A stretch of DNA of 64,000 nucleotides, taken from the NCBI GenBank assembly GCA_003255065.1, contig QAOA01006992.1, forward strand, positions 275,015-339,014, in the 5' to 3' direction. A model generated the notes under the pieces. The model searched no databases, was not told where the DNA came from, and saw only the letters and a list, made by a program, of their open reading frames with translations. The stretch is from Cercis canadensis. Taxonomy: Eukaryota > Streptophyta > Magnoliopsida > Fabales > Fabaceae. Positions 11,761-26,105 of this stretch are shown one piece after another (the first letter of the stretch is position 1; every line of letters starts with the position of its first letter). The position numbers were made by a program, and so were the translations under genes.

Positions 11761-14397
11761 GTTGGGTAAAGCGAAACCATCATTAAGTGGATTTCACGAT
11801 ATGGGTACTGACTCTCTGTAATGTTGTCAGTAACTTCGGGTTTTTGTCTTTGACAATCCAGGTTTGTTCAATTACGCATGTGGCCCTTGCTGTGCATAGA
11901 TATTTCACGAATGACACTGCACTTTCTGGGGTTTTAAATATAATTAATTCTTGATTTTGATGAGTTAAATATTAAAATTATTTTTTATTTTTTAATACAT
12001 ATTTATTAATGCTTTTTCTGCACCACTCTGTTTGTTTAAATATTTTTTTGAGAAACACATTGACTTACTTTTTGAGATTTTTATATTAAACACTAAAATA
12101 TGGTATCGATTCCATCAAAAGAACAAAAAAATCTGGTATTAGTTGTGTTCAAAACTTTCAGCTACGTTTAGTATAGTAGAAATATCTTACTAAAACCCAG
12201 AAAATAGTCCTAAAAAGAACAATCATGTTACCATGTTGTGTCACCAGTTACCACACCTTCCGCCGACCAAAAAACTTGAGACATGTTTTCTTATGCTAAA
12301 ATAAGTAATATAGTTTTATGGAGCTTCAATCTTTGTATGGCAGGTTTTTTATTAGTGATATCTCCTCTTAAAATTTTATCTATTTTTTAAGACTTTCACT
12401 GTTATTTGAATTCAATAATTCTATAATAAAATATTAAATACTCAATTACTCTTAAATTTTTATGTTATTTGAATATAATAACAATTAGTTATATAGTCAA
12501 AAACAAAATCGTAATGTTCTTGTAGTTAAAGCTACAATTTTTTTATTTATTTTATAGTCAAAGTTGTACTAAAATAAGTAAATTTATAAAATTAATATTC
12601 CTTGGAGATATCATAAAACTCTCTTAAATTTATAGATAGCCATTGATTTGTTCAAATTAACTATAGATAGCCAGAAAATAAATAACTCTAAATGACTTGA
12701 TTGAGGACGGCACGAAGGATAAAAGCTACAAAATTAGCTATGATGAGCTTAGCTAAACTGGTGCTTTCTATAGTCCATGCATGTTCAAATCGGATTAGGG
12801 TGAGAGTTTTATTTTACTTAAGTGCGATATTTTATACATATCATTTAATTATATATTGTGTCATTTTGGTAAGAATTAATATAATATTTTTTTATAAGTC
12901 ATTATGTATAGTTTAATAATGAATCGATATAATGTGAGTAAGCCACTAGCTAAATGTTTATAATATTTAGTTAAATATTTTTGAATAATTTTTACAATAC
13001 TTAAAACGCCTATTATGTTTATATAGAAATAAGAGAAGATATAACGTTAATAATTAAATATTACTATATTAATTTAGTAACAAATTTTAACTATCTTTAT
13101 GTGATAAAAACCAAAAATTTATTATTTTTATTAGTGTGACATAGTTAAATATCAAGTGATATGGAAGGAAATGTTCTTTCTTTTTCATTTAAAGGCTTCT
13201 TATCTCCAATCTCTCTCCCAAGTCCCCACCTTTGAAGTTGTAATACTATTACTATGAGAAAAAATATGATGACTAATTGCATTAGTTTAATGCACAAGAC
13301 ACGTATCATAAATTGGTTTTGGTAACTTGCTGTAGGTTTCAAATTATCTCTTAGTATTTTCTGAATAATTATATTTAATTAAAAATATGATTTTTAAATG
13401 AAATAAAATTGCAGATATCACATATTTATTTAAAGATAATTTTAATCTATAAATTTAACTTATTATGGCAATAATATTAATATTAAATTATAGTTGTCTA
13501 ATATTTTTCATATTCTTTAGTTAAAAATTTAAATTATAATAATCTAACGACCAAAAAAAGAGCTATATAGTTCAATTATTGTTTTGTTACATGAGATACA
13601 AATATTTGAGTTTAATTACTAATACTACTTACCACTAATTCATTTTAATGATTTAATTTGTCCTTTTTGTCCCTCCTACTTATGCTTTATTTGGATCCGA
13701 ATCAGGATAAAATATAAAATAAAAAGGAACAACAAAGGTTTGGAAAAGAAAAAGGAAATTTTATTGTTTTGAAATTTGAATTTATGATTTGCGAGTAGAA
13801 AATGGGAGCGAGACAGAAATGGACTTCCACTATACATTATGAACGACGTGAAATGAAACAAGCACGTTGTTGACCTTGCAATAGCATAAACCCTTCTTTA
13901 AAACTAGGATAATTTCGTAATTTCTCCCATAACCTTGCAATAGCAAATATCCTTCTCTAAACTATAATTTCAGTTTTACGTAATTTCTCTAAAAATAATC
14001 CCGTTGACTTTTGAGTGGCATAATATTATCTTTTTAATATAAGCCAAATGTTTACAAAAATATAGTGGCACATTCAATACTCATTTTTCTGTTCAAATAT
14101 CATTGGGATGTGATTAAGTGAGATTTACAAAAAAAAAAAAATGATAAAAAACTTTCTTATAAAGTTATTTTAATTTAATTTAATTTAATTTTTACACTTT
14201 CACTTAATTAAAATTTTTTTATCTAATAATGAAACCAGACTATAAATAAATTTATTTATTAAGTATGGAATATAATTTTTTTTTTCATTTTCACTATTCC
14301 CTTTACTAGTTTATTTTATATATATATAAAAAAATGATCGGGAGCAAGGCCACAAGTGATGTTGGTCAATATATCACAACCCTTTATTTTTTCTGTA
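11761..14397. other. Intergenic, no gene seen
   Basis: AT-rich sequence with short ORFs only. There is no recognisable domain, RNA gene or bounded transposon. Confidence 0.45.
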
Positions 14398-15139
14398 GGG
14401 TTTATTTGAGAGTTAGAATTGGGGAAAAAGAAGAAGAAATGAAATGAGTAAATATGTCAATTATTTTGTTTGGGAGTTCAAGATTTAAAAAAGATAGAAA
14501 ATCAATAGGTAATTTCAAACTCTTACATTTATTTTTTGACTCACTTTTGTGTTTCCACAATTTGAGGGATTTGGAGAGAAAAAAGAGTAGTTTACTATTA
14601 TATCTCTATTTATTTCTTTAAATTCTTTTTCAAATATTATTTAGATAACATTATTAAATCTTATATTAAATATATTTACTTTATAAATAAAAGATAAATT
14701 GTAAAATTATAAATTTTTATTTATTTCCTTTTCCTTTCCTCACATTTTGCTCATTTTAATTATCTAAACAAAAAAGAGAAAAACTCCCCCTTCCCTTCTC
14801 TTCCTTTCCCTCCATTTTCTCTCCTCTCCTCTCCTCTCTTCTTCCCTAAAAAAAAACTCTCAAACAAACCCATTTATTTATAAAGTAAATATATTTAATA
14901 ATGTTATCTAAATAGTATTTGAAAAAGACTTTGAAGAAATAAATAGAGGTATAATAGTAAACTACTATTTTTTCTCTTCAAACCCTCCAAATTGAGAGAA
15001 CACAAAAGTGAGACAAAAAATGAATGCAAGGATTTGAGATTACATATTGATTTCCTTTTCTTTTTTAATCTTGAACTCCCAAATAAGAGAATAGACACAT
15101 TTACTCATTTTTTCCCAATTTTAACTCCCACACAAACCC
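14398..15139. mobile_element. Foldback element, family shared with 20613-21020
   Basis: Long imperfect terminal inverted repeats of about 270-300 bp are seen. The left end reads GGGTTTATTTGAGAGTTAGA and the right end, reverse-complemented, GGGTTTGTGTGGGAGTTAAA. The arms also share TTGGGAGTTCAAG and the AT-rich core TTATAAAGTAAATATATTTA. GTA flanks both ends and could be a 3-bp target duplication, which would loosely fit a PIF/Harbinger-like MITE, but this is weak. No coding capacity is visible. Confidence 0.65.
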
Positions 15140-18100
15140 GTAGAAAATACCTTTTATCTTTTGGTTAATTGTAAGATGATTTATTTTTTGATTGTGTATT
15201 ACTTAAGACAGAAGATATATATAAAATGACAAAACTATGAGATCCTGTTGGAAAAGGCGACGCGTTTAATAAGATTTTGAACTAGTCATGAACCATCATA
15301 GCAGATGTCTTCCTATATTATAATTCTAGAACAAGAGATATTTTATTATTTATTTATTCTCAATATTGTTTTTGGTCGTAAGAAGCACTCTGAGCTGATA
15401 ATGTCAAAGGTGGGCCTTTGAAACAGGTTGAGTGAGATAGAATGGAGAAATTGTGATTGTATTGCAATTTGGAAATGGCATGGCACATGCCGTAACTACA
15501 AGTCAAGCACCACACATTTCTTAGCCCTCTCTATCTAGTGACTTCATTCCTCATCCTTTGCTTCATCTTGAAAACAACACGCTTGCTATAATTGGTGTTG
15601 GATTGCCCTTTCTTTTTCGTGGCACCCAACTGCCAAACTACTCACCTACATATCACCACACCACAATAATATCATTTTCGAATTATGTTAGATACCCACT
15701 CTTAATTCGCCCCAGCAACAGATTTATAGGGTGAGGGGCACTTGTCTTCACATTATTAAATTTTTTTAGTAGTTTTTGATAGTTTGACCTTCTATTATGT
15801 TATTTTTCTATTTGTGAATCAAATGATCCGTGATCAAGTAGTATTGAAATCGTTTTGGGACATATGAGTCTTGTGTTCAAATTTTGAGTTATAGCTAAAA
15901 AAAAAAAAAGAGTATGAATTTGTGATTGACTTAGCCCACTTAATCGGATGTGTTCTTTCAATTTATCACTATTTGAAATTGTAGATGGCTAACCATTTTT
16001 TAATATAAGAACCAGATATATAATTTGGTATGTATTATACTAATTAAAAAAATCAATCGCCAATTATATGTAATTATGTACATGTCTTTGTGCAACTCTG
16101 TAACAAGATTGTCTTTCTAATTTGGTTTTAATCTAACACTTGACAGTTGACAATGTTAAGAGACAACAAAACTTATACTTTGACAATATCTTCCAAAAGG
16201 GATAAGACATATTTGAAAATAATCACATACGAAATGTAAAACAAATTCTTAGTGATAAGTTAATAAGAATTTAAACAAGTTTTATAGATTAATCCGTTCA
16301 CAAATGAATAAAATTCTACAATAAACACTATCTTTGTGATGGTGGTCGTTTTAGATATTTTACAAGAGTGTAAACATTCATACTCTTATACACATGGAGA
16401 GAAAGATGAAGTTGGAAAACTAATTTATAAATCTCTCAAAATTTAAACAATTTGAAGAATGCATAAGGGAAATTTTATTTTCGTTGGTTTAAATTCTAGG
16501 CAGTAATTAGACGAAGGTAAAGAAACTCATAAAACAGTTAATTTTATGTTTCAAAACCTATGAAACCGAAGCTTGATGTGACAGATGTTTGTTGAAATTC
16601 CATGTTTCGGAAAATTCTTCGTAAAAGGATAACGTTGTGAGTGGGCATAATTGAAGAAAAAGTATAAAGAAAGCTGGAAACTTGATGCATGCTTTCATAA
16701 TATTTTTTTTGATTAATTTTCTTTGCTTCACTTTCAAGGAATCATATTCAAATATGTATCGCATTTAATATCAGAATATGATATGATATCAGCCTCTCTT
16801 CTCTGGCGTTAACTCTCTAGTTTGAAATTAGGTAAAGTATAAATATTTTGGTCGTACTCAAAAGTCGTTTTCAGTGACATTTCTTAAAAAACCTAACCAC
16901 ATAAACCTGTTTAGAGATAAAGTGATATGGAAAAGGCTACTATCCTACTTCACATTATTTTCAATAACATCAGCATTTGAAAAACTCAACATATTTGAAT
17001 GTTTAAATTCATACCACTAGAGAAAAAAAAAAGGGTAAAAAAATAATATCCCAATGATCGATAGCATAAATCAAGAGAATTAATAAGGACCACATACCAT
17101 TCAACTACAAATTATTTGGAAACTACTTTATTTTAATTTCAGAATAAGTGAGTGGCCAAATCTTAGTACTTTATTTGTTTTTTTTTTCTTATGATTTTAT
17201 ACTTTTGCAAGTTGTGTAGGTATACACTGTAAATTGTTCAAGAGTCTTAGAAAAATTAGGATTAATCACACTTCAGTCCCTTAAACTATGATCAATTAGG
17301 TGATAAAATGTTTTTCTTTCAAGCTTTAAATTATGATGATGAACACTTACTGCATGCGTGCATGCATGGGTTGATTACTGAATATGAAAGAAAAAAAATC
17401 TGTTATGTCCTTTTATTTAAGTAAGAAAATTTATGATGTTCAATTAATTGTATTATTATTTTTTATTTGTAGATAAATAGTGATTGCATTTTTAATCGAA
17501 GGGATTCGAATTGAAAAAAGGGAGTGAGAACATCAATTTTTGATTGAAATCATACTCTACTGAATTAGAGCTTTTATTTAGATTAACAGTATTGTCTAAA
17601 AAAAAACATGAGTTATATCCAGCATACATATTTTTTGCTTTTTTTAATGTGTGTTACATAGTATATAATGACTATAAATAATTTATTTTCCTTCAATTAT
17701 CTAAACTTTAAATTAAAGACGACGAGATTTAATCCAAATCCTTGTACACTGCAAGAAATTTTATGATAAACTAAATTAACTTATACTTTTACATAACATG
17801 AGAAGACGATGTAATAAAATCTCTACTACTAGATATTAAATGTAACTGCTCAATTACCTACCACACTCATGGAACCATAAATGTTGTATGAAATTGACAC
17901 AATTGATGGGAAACAATAATGTGTGTGAGATCCTTGATTGCCGTGCAAATGTGGGTTCAATTTGAATATAACATTTGTGGCCGTTGGGAAAGGGTTGTGA
18001 ATCTGCAAATAAGACAGAACACAAAGACCTCAATAATTGACATTATTTTATATATTAAAAAATATATCATAAAATAGACAGTTATATACGCTGCTTTAAT

Positions 18101-18465
18101 TATAATTGTATAATGTTAAGTGAGAAGACATGGAAAGTTGAAAATGAAGCTTGCTTGGAAAGAGATCACAATAAGTAAGCAATCTTGCTGAACATATGCC
18201 ATCTCAATGATTTTTGTTTTTTGGGTAAATGACATCTCTATGATTGATGTATAGCTGTGGGATTCAATACTAATCAAGTAGGATATATCAATTATTAGGC
18301 AAAAAACATTAAAATAATTATGGACCTCCCTTAGATTGTTTATTTGCCACAAAAGGAAACGAAAATCAAAATGATATGCTAGTACTATGGTTAGAGCCTT
18401 GGTGGGCCCTCTAAATTTGTCTTTAAGTGGGGTGTTGGACATTATGATATTTTGCTTGGAGAGGG
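15140..18465. other. Intergenic, no gene seen
   Basis: AT-rich sequence. A segment at about 15820-15912 ends in a 13-A run after GTGTTCAAATTTTG (similar to a Pol III B box) and could be a decayed SINE. No protein-like ORF was found. Confidence 0.4.
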
Positions 18466-18479
18466 AGCATCACTCCTTA

Positions 18480-18662
18480 ATTTTTTTTTAGTTTTTAATC
18501 GATGTACGGGCTTCATCGGTCTAATCCAGTTTCGAGTCAAAAATGATCACAAGAGCAGTAAAGCTCTCCTAACATATGGGGTTGCATATCCAAAGGCTTG
18601 AACTCAAGATCCTTAGTTAAGCTAGAATACCCCTTTACCAGATGATCTATACGCTTGTTGGT
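18480..18662 (-). mobile_element. SINE insertion with 14-bp target-site duplication
   Basis: Read on the minus strand, this segment matches the one at 29850-30011 over most of its length. Shared stretches include TTCTAGCTTAA, TTGGATATGCA and ACTCGAAAC.GGATTAG. It ends in an A-rich tail (the T run after 18480 on the plus strand). The 14-bp sequence AGCATCACTCCTTA occurs directly on both sides (18466-18479 and 18663-18676), which is diagnostic of retroposition. An internal TTGAGTTCAAGCC resembles a Pol III B box. There is no coding capacity. Confidence 0.8.
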
Positions 18663-18837
18663 AGCATCACTCCTTATATTTAGGAAAGATAGAGCAAATA
18701 AAAACATTAAAGACAACTACCTACATATTTACATGTGCATATATATTTTATAGATTTATTTTTTGCCAATGGTATTTTATAGATCTATATCAATTGCGCA
18801 CACACACACAAAATAATTATAAATTTAAATGTACTGC

Positions 18838-19307
18838 ATATTCTTATAGTTTAGACAAATTTTAAATCAAATTCCTATAACTTTTATTTTTATTTTTTAG
18901 GATTCTTATAGTTTAAAATTTTTTAAATTGGATCATTGTCGTCACCTATAATTATAACTCCGTCAATTTAGTGCTGACATAGCAAACAACTTGTTTATGT
19001 GATAATAAAATAAATAAATGTGGCGTCAAAGTGACACAAAAATTGCTACTTCATCAAATCTTAGCTTAAAAAATACATAAAAAAAGCTAATGATGTGACA
19101 CTTTTTGTGTCATTTTGGCGCTACGTCAGTAATTCTTTTATTACTACACAGATAAGTTGTTTGTAATGTCAACACTAAATTGACGGAGTTATAACCATGG
19201 GTGATAGTAGAGATTCAATTAAAAAAAAATTAAACTATAAGAACCCCAAAAGAGAAAAAAAAAATTATAGAAACTTGACTAAAAATTTGTTTAAATTATA
19301 GGAATAT
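18838..19307. mobile_element. Foldback MITE
   Basis: The arms are inverted copies. The left reads ATATTCTTATAGTTTAGACA and the right, reverse-complemented, ATATTCCTATAATTTAAACA. The similarity extends inward through the GAC-rich part: CTCCGTCAATTTAGTG on the left and CACTAAATTGACGGAG on the right. It is about 470 bp with no coding capacity. The target duplication could not be resolved. Confidence 0.65.
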
Positions 19308-20612
19308 ACAATTCATTTTAAAAATTAATTTAGAAATTTAGAAATATATATAAGCATACACAATACAATTAATTTAGAAATTTCTTAAAAGTATTAAAAT
19401 TTGAAGTTCAAATTTCTATACCCCATAATTCTATCTAGATATTCTAGATTTATCATAATCCAATGTAAATTAAAAAATATATATTTATAACGTTTATCTA
19501 AAAGTTTTCTGTGGAAGCACATATGGGTATCATATTTTTACTAGCATATTTGGTTTACCCTTTGTTTGGGAATAAATTGACGATCGATGAGAGGAAAAAA
19601 AATAAGAGGAATAAGAATAAGGAAATATAAAATAAAATTTGCCTATTTTTTTTTTCTGAATGTAATATAAATAAGAAAAATAAACATGAAGATAAAATTA
19701 TAAAATTACATATATGGTCACCCTTAACCAACTTGTATTGAGATGATTTATTAAAAGGAAATGGTCTAAATTTGTATTGAAGTGAGATAAAATATTCTCC
19801 TAATTTTTATTGCTCTCACATTCTGTGACTTTCTGAACAAGGCAATTAATCAATATAGCTTTCATCCAAATGAACCCCTCCTTAAAAGTTAGTTAGATTT
19901 ACCATCTGATTCCACTCCACTGTCTAATTCGCTTATTTTTTTAGAAGTCATTTCTGAAAGGAAGTTAGTGCAATTGGTAGTGCCTTTCTTTTTATAAAAT
20001 TTTGCATATTCTATTAATTAATTGAAGGCATTTGTCCTTAATTGCCCTTTGAATGTTTTACTTAGTTGTCATCATCATAGCCATTAGCCAGTCAGCCACG
20101 TCTTAATGGAGTTTTTTCTAAATAAAACTAATTGAAATTATTTATTATTCATTAATGGGAAGTGTTGAGATGACGTTGTTAAACTAATTCTGATAATTGA
20201 CTAATTAACTACCTAAAATATTACTAACATGACATGCTTTGCTTGCGTTTTGATTTGAACCTTCCCCTTCAATGGATCCGTGACTAAATAGAAATGCACT
20301 AGTTAATCGATACACTTTATTTTTCAAGGCTTCTATCTATTTTTATTAATTTAACAGCATGACTTATGTGGGTGGGTGGGTGAAGCATCTTCCTCTTTGC
20401 ATGCAAATGCAATTCCATGCTTAAGTGAATTAAAAACATAAATGTATTATTGCTTAGTCAGCAGCACGAAGGAAAAGTAGAAAAGAACAAAATAACTTTT
20501 TTAATATATTATTCTGGTTTATTACAAGACAAAACAATTTTTGATGCATGGATTTCATTCCATAACTTTGTGATTACTATACTAAAACAGTGCTGCTTTA
20601 ATTTTACATGAA
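19308..20612. other. Intergenic, no gene seen
   Basis: AT-rich sequence. A segment at roughly 19560-19890 begins with CCTTTGTTTGGGAATAAAT and ends CATCCAAATGAACCCCTCC, which may be weak inverted ends of an older element. Nothing else is supported. Confidence 0.35.
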
Positions 20613-21020
20613 GACTTTGTTTGAGAGTTTGAAGTAAGGGGAAGGGAAAGGGAGAAGTTTTTCTCTTATTTGTTTAGATGATTAAAATGAGCAAAAAGAG
20701 AAGAATTTTTTTTTTTTTTTTTATAATTTTACAAATTTATCATTTATTTATAAAGTAAATATATTTAATATAAAATTTAATAATATTATCTAAATAGTGT
20801 TTGAAAAAGAATTTTAAAAAATAAACAGAGATATAATAATATTATCTAGATGATAAATTTCTAATTATAAATTTTTATTTTTTTCATTTTCTTTCCTTTA
20901 TTTTTTCTCATTTTAATCATCTAAACAAAAGAGAAAAAAATTTATCTATTTTCCTTCCCTTCCATCTCTTTCCTCTTCTTTTTTTTTTTTTCCTCTCACT
21001 TCAAATTCCTAAACAGACCT
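20613..21020. mobile_element. Foldback element, same family as 14398-15139
   Basis: The left end reads GACTTTGTTTGAGAGTTTGA and the right end, reverse-complemented, AGGTCTGTTTAGGAATTTGA. The arms contain GA-rich/CT-rich blocks and share the internal sequence TTATAAAGTAAATATATTTA with the 14398-15139 element, followed by TTATCTAAATAGTGTTTGAA. It is about 408 bp and non-coding. Confidence 0.6.
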
Positions 21021-24000
21021 AAAAGAACAAATTGATTCCACATTCACACTCCTCTTCCTAGAATACAATGATACTACTTTTCATTTATTAAAAACTTTGT
21101 TTAAATGATTATAATTTTCTCCAAATAGTTGAGTGAGCACAATAATGGCTGAGTGTTAAGAATTTCATAATAAAAGTTTTAGGTTTAAATTCCACTAAAA
21201 CCAGACGAGATAGAATTATAAAAAGGGATAAATTATTAACCTTTGATAAACTAAAAAGAATTAGAGCTATATTAGTTACTAAGAAAACACTCTAATAATA
21301 AAGATTTTGTATTTAAATCTCATCCCATAAAACTAGATGAGGTGTAGTTACCATAGGGGATACAATATTTTTTGCATAGCGTTAGTGAAAAAATAAATAG
21401 ATCCAAACAATAATAAACATAATTAAACAAATCCAGAGATTTCATAACACCAACTCTCCTTCATAGTTCATACCCTCATATTTCTAGCGGTGAATCTTAT
21501 TTTTATGATGCAAGCGTTAGACTCTTCTTCATGGAGAAAAAATAAAAATAAAAAAGCTGTTTGAACCGAAGCACACACTTGATGAACAAAAATAAATGGT
21601 GTGTGGGCTTGCTATTTGAATCGAAGGTTTTATTGCTTAAATAAATGAGAGATTGGCCCAAAATGAAACACATGTGGGCCAAAAATGGGCTTCTTCTTTA
21701 ATCCAGGTCCGGAGGCTGCAATGGATCCAGTCATACAGCGGAATTTCCAGCAAAATTAAAGAAAACACCTAAATTCGAAAAATAGATTGTTTAACTCCCA
21801 TTTTCTCTCGAATCATCATTTTTATGAGAAAATAAGTTTCATTAGAATAAATTCCCTAAGGAAATTTAGTAATATAATATTACTTTTTACTATCTTCCCG
21901 TTGGCTAATTTAATACTAATATTAAATTTAAGGATGAAAGAAATATAACCATAAGATCTATGACAAAAATGATCAAACATGAACTCAAATTATAAAAAAT
22001 ATTACTTATAAAATACAAAGATAAGAAACCATGTATATACACGTATGCAAAGAGAAAGAAATGTTTGTCTTACTAATTAAAAAGGGTGGCATGAAATTTT
22101 AATCAAACAAAAAAGTTTAAATGAATATTGATGAGAAATAGTGGTTGGAATAACATTAATTACTTGTATGCAAGAAGGGAGGTTATAAAGTTTTAGTCCT
22201 TTAGAAGAAATAAATACAAGAATAAGAGAAGTAGATTGAGAATCACAAAAGTGTGTCTTTTTTTTGGTTGCCACGTGTATAAAACACTGTTGAAAACAGA
22301 AAGAGAATTAATATGTTACAAGTTTCCAGTTGAGTGGAGAGAAAAAGAGAAAAGGGAACCACTAGAATTTTTAAATGTTACAACTTTGTTGGATGCTTAG
22401 GAAAAGTGTCGAAGGTAGGAGATGCTTGTTTCTGGTTTTCTAATGTTTATTGGAGGACAGAAACAGGCGATAAACCATGAAGATTGTCATCTTCATAACA
22501 GACAAGAGCAAGAGGTGCCCAATCATACCATGCCGATGCCTATTGCGTATTGCCTACCACTAACTTGTAATGACACGTTTTTTAATTTGTAGTCATAATT
22601 TTGATTCATTTATTGTCATATACTCCTCTTAATTTATTCTCAAAGCATCATTTGCAACTAAAATAAATGCCCTATCATACTAAATTTCAAAAAGGAGCTG
22701 TACCTATTTTAACCTGCAAGTAATTTAAACTAAAAAGTGATCTTTTTTCTTTTTTTTTTAGGGAAGTGATGCTATATTTTCTTCTGGTCGTATACCTGTA
22801 TTTAATAGTTCTTTTTTTTTTTTTTTTGTTAAGATACAAATGTAGTACATCAAATGGTTTGTTCGTTGATGAATATTTTGATTATTTCACATAAATTAAG
22901 TGGCAAGCATTTCCTTGAAAAATAAGCGTTTTTATAATTTATTGGTCATTGTTTCAACTGTTGAAACTTAAGTACACTTGTCCCATTATTATAAGGGCTA
23001 GTTGTTTAATATTACAAGTAAAATTGATAATTAAAATTATATATGTCATTTATTTTACATAAAATATGTGAAGCCAATTAAATACATAACATAGATTATC
23101 TTAATAGTTAGTTATACTTATAATATGGTATTGATTGTGATATCAAATAATTAACTTATTTTAAGTTTACTTGACTGAAGTGTGTTTTTTTTTTTTCTTC
23201 TTAGTTTTGGTCTTGAGTTGACATGCTAGAATGTTGAAAACGCCCACATTGACCAAAATCAATGTAAAATTTCCTTGCACTCTTCCTTTTTTTTTTTTTT
23301 CCTTAATTGGGCCATTTCAAAGTTTTTGATTTTGGTGTACAATACAGGCCATTTTCAAACGTCAAGCACCGACAAATGAATTACTGAATTATGATATTTT
23401 CAAAGCCACTTTTAGGTTTATTAATTGCAGTAAAAAACAAAAAAAAAAAAAACCAAATATGTAAGATTTCATCACAAAAAAATTAATAATATTTATAAGT
23501 TTGAAAAGAAGCTAAAATTTAAAGTCTCAAATCTATGACTTCCAAAAAGACATATTCGAAGAGATTTCTGATTTTTTTATATTTCAATTTTGACTAAAAG
23601 ATATTTTTCCTTCACAGAATATAAATACACACTAACATTATATGGCCTAGTTAGAAACTTATAATATGATGCCTCTGGTATCTCTCACTCAAATAAAAAA
23701 TAAAAAATACCCGGAAATCTAATATATCTAAATAAGATTGGAATATCTTGATGTATCCACCAAATGATAACACAATATCCATAATTGCCATACAAAACAA
23801 ATTATGTTTTCGTATGGCAATTTGTATTTTTGATAAATTTTATTTTAGGTCATTATAATAAAATCATTAAATAAAATAAATTATTTCATCAAATATTAAA
23901 TTCAACTTTAATAGAAAAACATTATAACACTATTATATTATTACTTATTAGAACCATTTAGTAATCATCATAAAATTAGAATAATAATTTTTTATATGCT

Positions 24001-24221
24001 AAATTAAAGTTTTTATTAAAGGTTATGAAAATAAGAGTATATTAGGAATATTATGTGTTTTTAACCCAAGTATGGTGCTCACTGAGAATTAAAGCAATCA
24101 ATGACTACACATGTAATTTCTTGGTCTATTGGCCAATCACTAAAAAGCCCCCTTAGGTTATATTCTGTATCCGTGATGGAGTTAGGAATATAAAAACTGT
24201 CAGCGAGTTATACCTACTACC
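21021..24221. other. Intergenic, no gene seen
   Basis: AT-rich sequence with poly-T runs (about 22810 and 23290). Two stretches at about 21130-21230 and 21260-21350 share the pattern of a tRNA-like AGGTTTAAATTCC or TATTTAAATCTCATCCC box, and may be decayed SINEs. No credible ORF was found. Confidence 0.4.
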
Positions 24222-24282
24222 TATTCCTATTCTTATTCTTATTCCTATTCCTATTCCTATTCCTGCTCCTATTCCTGATTCC
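24222..24282. repeat. Hexanucleotide microsatellite (TTCCTA)n
   Basis: About nine imperfect units of CTATTC or TTCCTA lie in tandem. The repeat makes the Asn-Arg/Lys-rich tail of a spurious minus-strand ORF over it. Confidence 0.85.
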
Positions 24283-24773
24283 TAAATGAGAATCAACGCA
24301 AAGTTTGATTGAATTTGATTCCAATTGTGACGCAAAATATGACTTTGCAGACGTGTGATACCAATTTATGGGATTGGGGATCCCTTCATTCGTTCTAATA
24401 GAAAGAGAAAGACAAATTTGCCATTGGATCTTCAATTTCTTTGCTTGACGATAAATTCAAATGAAATTGATAACTTAAATTATTTATGCTGTTTATTTTA
24501 TTTAATAAATATGTAAACTTAATAAAATATATATAATTTTTTTTTAATTTTTATGGTAAATTAATCATGTTAATAATTACTTATGCATGTTATATTTATA
24601 ATCATTTGTTTAATATTTATGTTAGTTGTACAGAAATTATAATATGTAAATTAAACTAGGAAAATTTAAGGTTTTAGGTTGAATCCTCACACCCTTAAAA
24701 AATATAGTTTTATTTATCTAATAAAAAAATAACCTTAATTAAAAGGCAGCTCGAATTTTTATGAGAAATAAAA

Positions 24774-25114
24774 GACAAATTGACCTAAATAATACAAGTT
24801 TGTAAATTATTTACGTAAAAATGACACTTTTTAAACTATTTACTATAATGTGGCCGTTTTGATTATTTTAATAGTAAACAGTGAATATGCTAAAGGAGGT
24901 TTAGCGTGTTCATTGTTCACAAAAAGTAAATTGCATGTTTGACGTTGTTTGAGCTAGATGTGATGTATTTTTTTTTCCTACATGCGATCTCTCATTTAGC
25001 ATGTTCATTGTGCTCCATTAAAATAATCAAAACTGACATATTTTAGTAAATAGTTTAAAAAGCGTCCATTTTACANTTATTTACAAATTTATATATTATT
25101 TAGGTCAATTAACC
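24774..25114. mobile_element. MULE-type MITE with 9-bp target-site duplication
   Basis: The terminal inverted repeats start GACAAATTGACCTAAATAAT (left) and GGTTAATTGACCTAAATAAT (right, reverse-complemented), and continue through TTTGTAAATTATTTACGTAA. Flanking 9-mers are GAAATAAAA (24765-24773) and GAAATAAAG (25115-25123), one mismatch. A 9-bp duplication is typical of Mutator-like elements. An N sits in the right arm at 25076. Related copies are at 31434-31909 and 54914-55140. Confidence 0.75.
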
Positions 25115-25309
25115 GAAATAAAGTACTAAAACTTAGATGAAGAGTGTAAGACAAAATTGATTACATTTGCAGCACTAGCAGTCAGCAATGAAGGATAAAG
25201 TTGTTTTTTCTTTAAAAAAAGTAAAAAAAAAAAAAAAAGAAGTATTACTATGGCTAATTAAGAGCAAAAATGTTGTTTCAAAAATAAATTACGTAAAATG
25301 GATAGTATG

Positions 25310-25890
25310 AAAATTATTTATCATTTTGAGATACTTTTGAATAAATTACTTTGAGGTAATTGGACAAATTGAGTCAAGCTATTTTAAAAATAATATATTT
25401 TATTGAGTCTCTTTACATTAAAAATAATGAAATACCTTAAAAAGTTTGCAACACTCACATTTAATATAAGGTTCCGCTGCTTCGAAATTAGAAATATGCT
25501 ATCTCAAAGTAGTGGGATTCTCGTCTCCCCTCTCTTCTCTACTCTTCTCTTTCTCTTTATTCCTTCTCCTCTTCTATGTATTCGTTTGTTTGTTTGTTTG
25601 TTCGTTTTTTTTTTTTTTTNTTTTTTTTTTTTTTTTTGAATTTATTTGTTATGATCCTGCTATTTCAAATGTAGCGGGACTTCAAGGAAATTGCTCTTCA
25701 TCAAATAATGGATCTGCTTTGTCGTTTTGCTGTTTATCTGCATTTTTAATAGACGCAAAATAATGGTAATCCTGCTATTTCAATGTAGTGAGATTAAAAA
25801 AAAATGCTATTTTTGAAATAATGAAACTTCATATCTCATTTTACCTTTCAGAATATTTTATTTAAAAGTACTCCAAAATAATAAAATTTT
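25310..25890. mobile_element. Foldback element containing an N-interrupted poly-T tract
   Basis: The left arm (AAAATTATTTATCATTTTGA, then TACTTTTGAATAAATTACTT) pairs with the right arm in reverse complement (AAAATTTTATTATTTTGGAG, then TACTTTTAAATAAAATATTC). Shorter inner matches also occur. A TTTG microsatellite, a poly-T run and an N lie near 25580-25637. The ends are approximate and no target duplication was fixed. Confidence 0.5.
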
Positions 25891-26105
25891 GCAATCAATA
25901 AGTCGTATTATTATACTTTAAAATTGTAGTCAAAATTTCTAAAAAAATATTACAGCCGAAATTCTTAACAATTTAATTAATTGAAAAAAACGAACAAACA
26001 AAAGAACAGGGACAACTTGTTTTCTCGGAGAGAACGAGAGGCCGAAACTTGGAGCATTGGTCATTATTATACGACGGGAGGTGGAGTGATTGCCCCTTAC
26101 CACAT

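Noticed and set aside
25403-25763. ORFs rich in Phe near 25600
   Set aside because: They are produced by translating a poly-T tract interrupted by an N.
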